Assembly: GCA_031270215.1 (NCBI GenBank)
Contig: JAISYB010000095.1
Coordinates: 1 to 18,579 of the forward strand
Direction: 5' to 3'
From: Streptococcaceae bacterium
Lineage (GTDB): Bacteria > Bacillota > Bacilli > Lactobacillales > Streptococcaceae
DNA: 18,579 nt
Under the pieces are notes generated by a model. It did not search any database and was not told where the DNA came from. It saw only the letters and a program-made list of their open reading frames with translations. Below, piece after piece: positions 16,035 through 18,579 of the stretch. The first letter of the stretch is position 1. Each line of letters begins with the position of its first letter. The translations under genes were made by a program, and so were the position numbers.

Positions 16035-16316
16035 ATGTATTCAAATGTTGAAGAAGCCTACGAAGAATTACAAAAAGAAATAGAACGCCAAGCGATTAAA
16101 ATGTTATTGCAAGTAAAAATACAGCAAGTTGATGAAATGAAACAAACCTTACAGAAAAAACTTGATGCGTTAGAAGAATCTATGTATCATACAACTCAAA
16201 ATGATTTACCAGCTGATTTGAAAGAGGCTTTGACAGGTAAAACCTCAGAGGCTGTCAAGGAGTTTTTGAAAAATATTAAAAAATTAAAACCTATTTTACC
16301 AGTAAAGGGATATTAA
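16035..16316 (+). CDS. Small helical protein, candidate T7SS effector partner (TlaA/Lap-like)
   Basis: The 93-residue, mostly helical, charged protein has no signal peptide, membrane segment or cysteine. Two long amphipathic helices (about 4-50 and 60-84) are separated by a break around 'HTTQNDLPADLKE'. It starts directly after the stop of the effector remnant, with GGAAAGG at normal spacing, so it was in the same operon and probably translationally coupled. In T7SS lipase and LXG toxin operons two small helical proteins bind the effector's helical targeting domain and are needed for its export; this gene has the right position, size and shape. I do not recognise a sequence family with certainty. 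The frame is intact even though the effector is broken. Confidence 0.6.
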   Translation: MYSNVEEAYEELQKEIERQAIKMLLQVKIQQVDEMKQTLQKKLDALEESMYHTTQNDLPADLKEALTGKTSEAVKEFLKNIKKLKPILPVKGY

Positions 16317-16320
16317 AATC

Positions 16321-16629
16321 ATGGAAGACAAATATAGACAACGTGCGCTACTTGAAGAAAACTATTATGATGATAAACGAAAACTCAATCACCAAAAAGA
16401 AGTCATTTTTGAAAAGGAAAATGAGTTTAAACGAGGACGTTCTCGTTTAATGGATAGAGTCTATTCGGTTATGCCTAAAAATACCCAAGAATTAAGAATG
16501 TTAGACAATAGATTACATAATCTCAATGATGAGTTTTTGACAGAAACTAAAAAAGCTCATCGAAAACTTGAAGATGAGCAACGTGAATTAAATTCAAGCT
16601 TTAATTTGGCTTTAGATAACTTGAAATAG
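16321..16629 (+). CDS. Small coiled-coil protein, candidate second T7SS effector partner
   Basis: The 102-residue protein is strongly charged and predicted to form a helical hairpin: helix one ~5-42 ('QRALLEENYYDDKRKLNH...'), a turn near 'YSVMPKNTQ' (50-58), helix two ~59-100 ('LRMLDNRLHNLNDEFL...'). It has no signal peptide, membrane segment or cysteine. The ATG follows the preceding stop by four bases, with AAAGGGA as ribosome binding site. The shape is that of WXG100-like and DUF3958/YwqH-type partners encoded beside LXG effectors. It lacks a WxG turn, and the family match is from shape and context rather than a recognised motif. It is the last gene of the cluster; no good terminator follows before the tRNA gene. 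Confidence 0.6.
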   Translation: MEDKYRQRALLEENYYDDKRKLNHQKEVIFEKENEFKRGRSRLMDRVYSVMPKNTQELRMLDNRLHNLNDEFLTETKKAHRKLEDEQRELNSSFNLALDNLK

Positions 16630-16664
16630 ACACCAACGTTTAGACGTTATCGTGAGACCTTTCA

Positions 16665-16736
16665 TGCACTCTAAGGGAATCGAACCCCTATCTGAAGAAC
16701 CGGAATCTTCCGTGATATCCATTACACTAAGAGTGC
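16665..16736 (-). tRNA. tRNA-Arg (anticodon CCG)
   Basis: The minus strand folds as a full cloverleaf. The acceptor GCACTCT pairs with AGAGTGC with discriminator A. The D arm is GTG/CAC. The anticodon stem GAAGA/TCTTC encloses loop TTCCGGT with CCG at 34-36. A four-base variable loop and T arm AGGGG/CCCTT with loop TTCGATT complete it. It decodes CGG. CCA is not encoded. The 3' end faces the accessory region to the left. Confidence 0.93.
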
Positions 16737-16746
16737 CAACTGTTAT

Positions 16747-16775
16747 ATTCTACCTATTAAATCAAAAAAAAACAA
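16747..16775 (-). promoter_or_regulatory. Promoter of tRNA-Arg
   Basis: On the minus strand TTGTTT (16775-16770), a 17-bp spacer and TAGAAT (16752-16747) predict transcription starting a few bases before the mature tRNA 5' end. Confidence 0.65.
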
Positions 16776-16780
16776 TAGCT

Positions 16781-16825
16781 AAAATAAAAACGTCACGCAC
16801 CAGTTTTCTATTGCGTGACGTTTAA
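16781..16825 (-). terminator. sodA terminator
   Basis: AACGTCACGCA (minus, 16822-16812) pairs perfectly over 11 bp with TGCGTGACGTT (16799-16789), with a 12-base loop, followed by TTTATTTT. It lies a few bases after the sodA stop. Confidence 0.92.
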
Positions 16826-16828
16826 TCG

Positions 16829-17443
16829 CTATGATGCTAACGCTTTTGCGTAAAGTTCATTGACTTTATCCCAATTAATTAATTCAAAAAAAGCTGAGAT
16901 ATAGTCTGGTCGAACGTTTTTATATTTCAAATAATAGGCATGTTCCCATACATCTAAGCCCAATACAGGAGTTGCGCCGTCTGTTAATGGAGAGTCTTGA
17001 TTTGCTGTAGAGGTAATTTTTAATGCGCCATCACTCACAACTAGCCAAGCCCAGCCTGAGCCAAAACGGCCAATTGCTGCGGTTTTAAATGCTTCCTTGA
17101 AGGATTCAAAGCTACCAAAGCTTTGCGTGATAGCATCTCCTATTTCACCTGTTGGTTTCCCACCAGCATTTGGAGCAAGAATTTCCCAAAATAATGAATG
17201 ATTTGCATGACCGCCGCCATTGTTTTGAACGGCAAGTCTGATGTCGCTTGGCACGCTTGCCAAATCACTAACTAATGCTTCAACACTTTTTAAAGCAAGC
17301 TCTGGATATTTTGAAATTGCTGCATTTAAGTTTGTTACATAGGTTTGATGATGCTTGTCGTGATGTAGGTGCATGGTTTCTTTATCAAAGAAAGGCTCTA
17401 AAGCATCGTAAGCGTAAGGTAAATCTGGTAGTATGTAACTCAT
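16829..17443 (-). CDS. sodA: Superoxide dismutase (Mn/Fe family, probably Mn)
   Basis: The 204-residue protein is the standard length for cytoplasmic iron/manganese SOD, which converts superoxide to oxygen and hydrogen peroxide. The metal ligands are His27 (in 'MHLHHDKHHQTYV'), His82 ('GGGHANHSLFWE'), Asp164 and His168 ('LDVWEHAYY'). The surrounding 'GSGWAWLV' and 'NQDSPLTDGATPVLGLDV' segments favour manganese. The start at 17443 follows AAAGGAGG and gives the family N-terminus 'MSYILPDLPYAYDALEP'; a frame open ten codons further runs through the ribosome binding site and is rejected. It is monocistronic with its own promoter and terminator. A TGTCA-N6-TGACA inverted repeat in the leader may be an operator. 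Confidence 0.97.
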   Translation of the reverse strand: MSYILPDLPYAYDALEPFFDKETMHLHHDKHHQTYVTNLNAAISKYPELALKSVEALVSDLASVPSDIRLAVQNNGGGHANHSLFWEILAPNAGGKPTGEIGDAITQSFGSFESFKEAFKTAAIGRFGSGWAWLVVSDGALKITSTANQDSPLTDGATPVLGLDVWEHAYYLKYKNVRPDYISAFFELINWDKVNELYAKALAS

Positions 17444-17483
17444 ATCGTCCTCCTTTTTGGGTACAAAGCGCAAATTAAAACGT

Positions 17484-17499
17484 TGTCACAAAGCTGACA
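17484..17499. promoter_or_regulatory. Inverted repeat TGTCA-N6-TGACA in the sodA leader
   Basis: A perfect 5+5 inverted repeat with a 6-base spacer, just after the predicted transcription start of sodA. Its shape resembles CRP/FNR-type or other dimeric-regulator sites, but I cannot name the regulator. Confidence 0.35.
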
Positions 17500-17504
17500 C
17501 CTTC

Positions 17505-17533
17505 ATCATACTAACCATATCAAAGTTTGGCAA
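17505..17533 (-). promoter_or_regulatory. sodA promoter
   Basis: On the minus strand TTGCCA (17533-17528), a 17-bp spacer and TATGAT (17510-17505) lie about 62 bases before the sodA ATG. Confidence 0.75.
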
Positions 17534-17583
17534 ATGATATGCCCGATATTGCTATTGTTTTATGGTTCTAAGACTCCTTTATG

Positions 17584-17592
17584 TGATATAAT
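17584..17592 (+). promoter_or_regulatory. Extended -10 promoter of the DUF1189 gene
   Basis: TG-A-TATAAT (17584-17592) is a perfect extended -10; the -35 is weak. The ATG at 17611 follows closely, with GGAGG in between, so the 5' leader is only about ten to fifteen bases. Confidence 0.68.
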
Positions 17593-17610
17593 TTAGTTTG
17601 GAGGAAAGAT

Positions 17611-18402
17611 ATGACTGAAATTTTTAATCTAATCAAATATTCGTTTACTGACTTACCCAAACTTGTTCAAGCAAGATTTTTGAGTTGGAACAAAACGATT
17701 GTCTATTTTTTATTTTTAACTTTTATTCTGGCAGTGCCGATTACGACAGATATTTGGACGTATTCTGATGAGTTAATTAGCGATGCGCAGAAAATTAGTA
17801 ATCAACTGCCGGCCTTTAAAGTTGCAAACGGAGAAATCACTCAAACGATTGAACCGAGTATCTATCAGACAAATCATTTCATCGTTACGCTTGATCCGAA
17901 AAACAAACGTAAATTTTCGGAAATTAATACGGATGCTTCCGGAGATGCAACTGCAATTGTCTTTCGCAAGCAAGAGCTACGTATCGTTTTGCCAAATAAT
18001 AATTTGACAAATGAATTTGAAACGCCCAGACATTTTAAATTTAGCTATCAAGCATTAGGGAATTTTTCGAGCCAGTCGATTAAACAGGCACTGATTAAGC
18101 TGCATAAGCCACTCTGGCTTTTTATTGTAACGTATTTGATTAGTCTTTTGCCCAGCTTGCAAAATTTACTCTTTTTAGTCTTGACGATTGCGATTATTGT
18201 CAAATTATTCAGTTTGTTTTCTAAGAATGCTCAGCTATCGTTTGCCGAAATATTTAAGGCGGTCTTGGTTTGTAGTACGCCTGCGATTGTTTTAACGACT
18301 CTTTTATCGTTTATTTTCCCAACGCTTGATTTTTATTTTATCCAAACGGTAATGACTTATATTTTGTATTACCATATTTTTAAAAAAGTAAATCTATCAT
18401 GA
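17611..18402 (+). CDS. DUF1189 integral membrane protein
   Basis: The 263-residue protein has a short cytoplasmic N-terminus and a first membrane helix at about 29-48 ('VYFLFLTFILAVPITTDIW'). A large extracytoplasmic region (~50-165) follows, with conserved-looking 'LPAFKVANGEI' and 'IVFRKQELRI' segments, then about four further helices from ~168 to 255 and a short basic tail. This is the DUF1189 layout, found in many lactic acid bacteria and bacilli, sometimes beside maltose genes; the function is unknown. GGAGG precedes the ATG. The stop overlaps a following ATG (ATGA at 18399-18402), which opens only a 38-codon frame with no recognisable product. The gene is probably transcribed alone. Confidence 0.8.
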   Translation: MTEIFNLIKYSFTDLPKLVQARFLSWNKTIVYFLFLTFILAVPITTDIWTYSDELISDAQKISNQLPAFKVANGEITQTIEPSIYQTNHFIVTLDPKNKRKFSEINTDASGDATAIVFRKQELRIVLPNNNLTNEFETPRHFKFSYQALGNFSSQSIKQALIKLHKPLWLFIVTYLISLLPSLQNLLFLVLTIAIIVKLFSLFSKNAQLSFAEIFKAVLVCSTPAIVLTTLLSFIFPTLDFYFIQTVMTYILYYHIFKKVNLS

Positions 18403-18427
18403 ATGTTATTTTATTGCTGATTCGTAG

Positions 18428-18579
18428 GTATCATCGTGGACTTTTGGCGTGTTATTTACTGCTTTTGGTCTACCTGTCGTTGCGTTTGATGTTGAGGGAC
18501 CAAGAGATGTGCTGAATTTTGGAGAATTTGGGCAACTGATTGCGCTTGGTAATGTTGATGAGATGCTAGCTAAATTAAA
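18428..18579 (+). pseudogene. Glycosyltransferase (GT4-like) C-terminal remnant, runs off the window
   Basis: After a stop codon at 18425-18427 the frame reads on without a start codon as '...FGVLFTAFGLPVVAFD' and 'VEGPRDVLNFGEFGQLI', continuing to the window end. The pattern 'GLPVVAFDVEGPRDV' is the nucleotide-sugar-binding block of GT4-family glycosyltransferases, which in intact enzymes follows 'EGFGLVLLEAMA'. Here the upstream ~250 residues are absent, and the residues just before the block ('SSWTFGVLFTAF') look like a shortened version of the E-x7-E motif with both glutamates gone. It is therefore most simply a 5'-deleted remnant directly after the DUF1189 gene. The remainder beyond the window is unknown. 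Confidence 0.6.

Noticed and set aside
16630..16664. AACGT-TTAG-ACGTT hairpin as terminator of the small-protein genes
   Set aside because: The stem is only five base pairs and no T tract follows.
1..18579. CRISPR array, insertion sequence with intact transposase, or prophage genes
   Set aside because: No regularly spaced repeats, no intact transposase or integrase and no phage structural genes are visible; only the recombinase scrap remains.

Overview
The window is low-GC Firmicute DNA, most likely from a lactic streptococcal or lactococcal organism. The evidence is the style of the DivIVA, DinB (DinP-type), pyruvate formate-lyase, class II aldolase and Mn-type SodA proteins, strong AGGAGG ribosome binding sites, TTGACA/TATAAT-like promoters and a DUF1189 gene. 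Genus is inference; no rRNA is present.

Positions 1-9066. The tail of divIVA is followed by a complete D-glucuronate catabolic locus: a GntR/FCD repressor on the minus strand, then uxuB, uxuA, uxaC, a GPH-family transporter, kdgA and kdgK on the plus strand. Together they would import glucuronate and convert it through fructuronate, mannonate, 2-keto-3-deoxygluconate (KDG) and KDPG to pyruvate and glyceraldehyde 3-phosphate. The divergent control region has one strong promoter and two copies of a 14-bp palindrome whose centres lie 117 bp apart. Two gaps inside the operon hold large hairpins, and kdgA has no visible Shine-Dalgarno sequence.

Positions 9071-14221. Housekeeping genes follow: pflB (minus, with a catabolite-repression-like palindrome inside its promoter), dinB (DNA polymerase IV) and fbaA (class II fructose-bisphosphate aldolase), each with plausible promoter and/or terminator.

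Positions 14222-16664. This is the accessory part of the window and the most interesting. It holds a 3' scrap of a large serine recombinase, then a decaying cluster resembling the type VII secretion (T7SS) lipase loci known from Staphylococcus aureus (TslA, 'reverse LXG'): a membrane-anchored, possibly immunity-like protein broken by an in-frame stop; an effector broken by three frameshifts and apparently lacking its lipase core but keeping its helical C-terminal targeting region; and two intact small helical proteins in the positions of the TlaA-type partners. No T7SS core gene is present. The stretch ends at a tRNA-Arg(CCG) gene whose 3' end faces it.

Positions 16665-18579. tRNA-Arg and sodA lie on the minus strand and a DUF1189 membrane protein on the plus strand. 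The window ends in a 5'-truncated glycosyltransferase-like reading frame that looks like a gene remnant.
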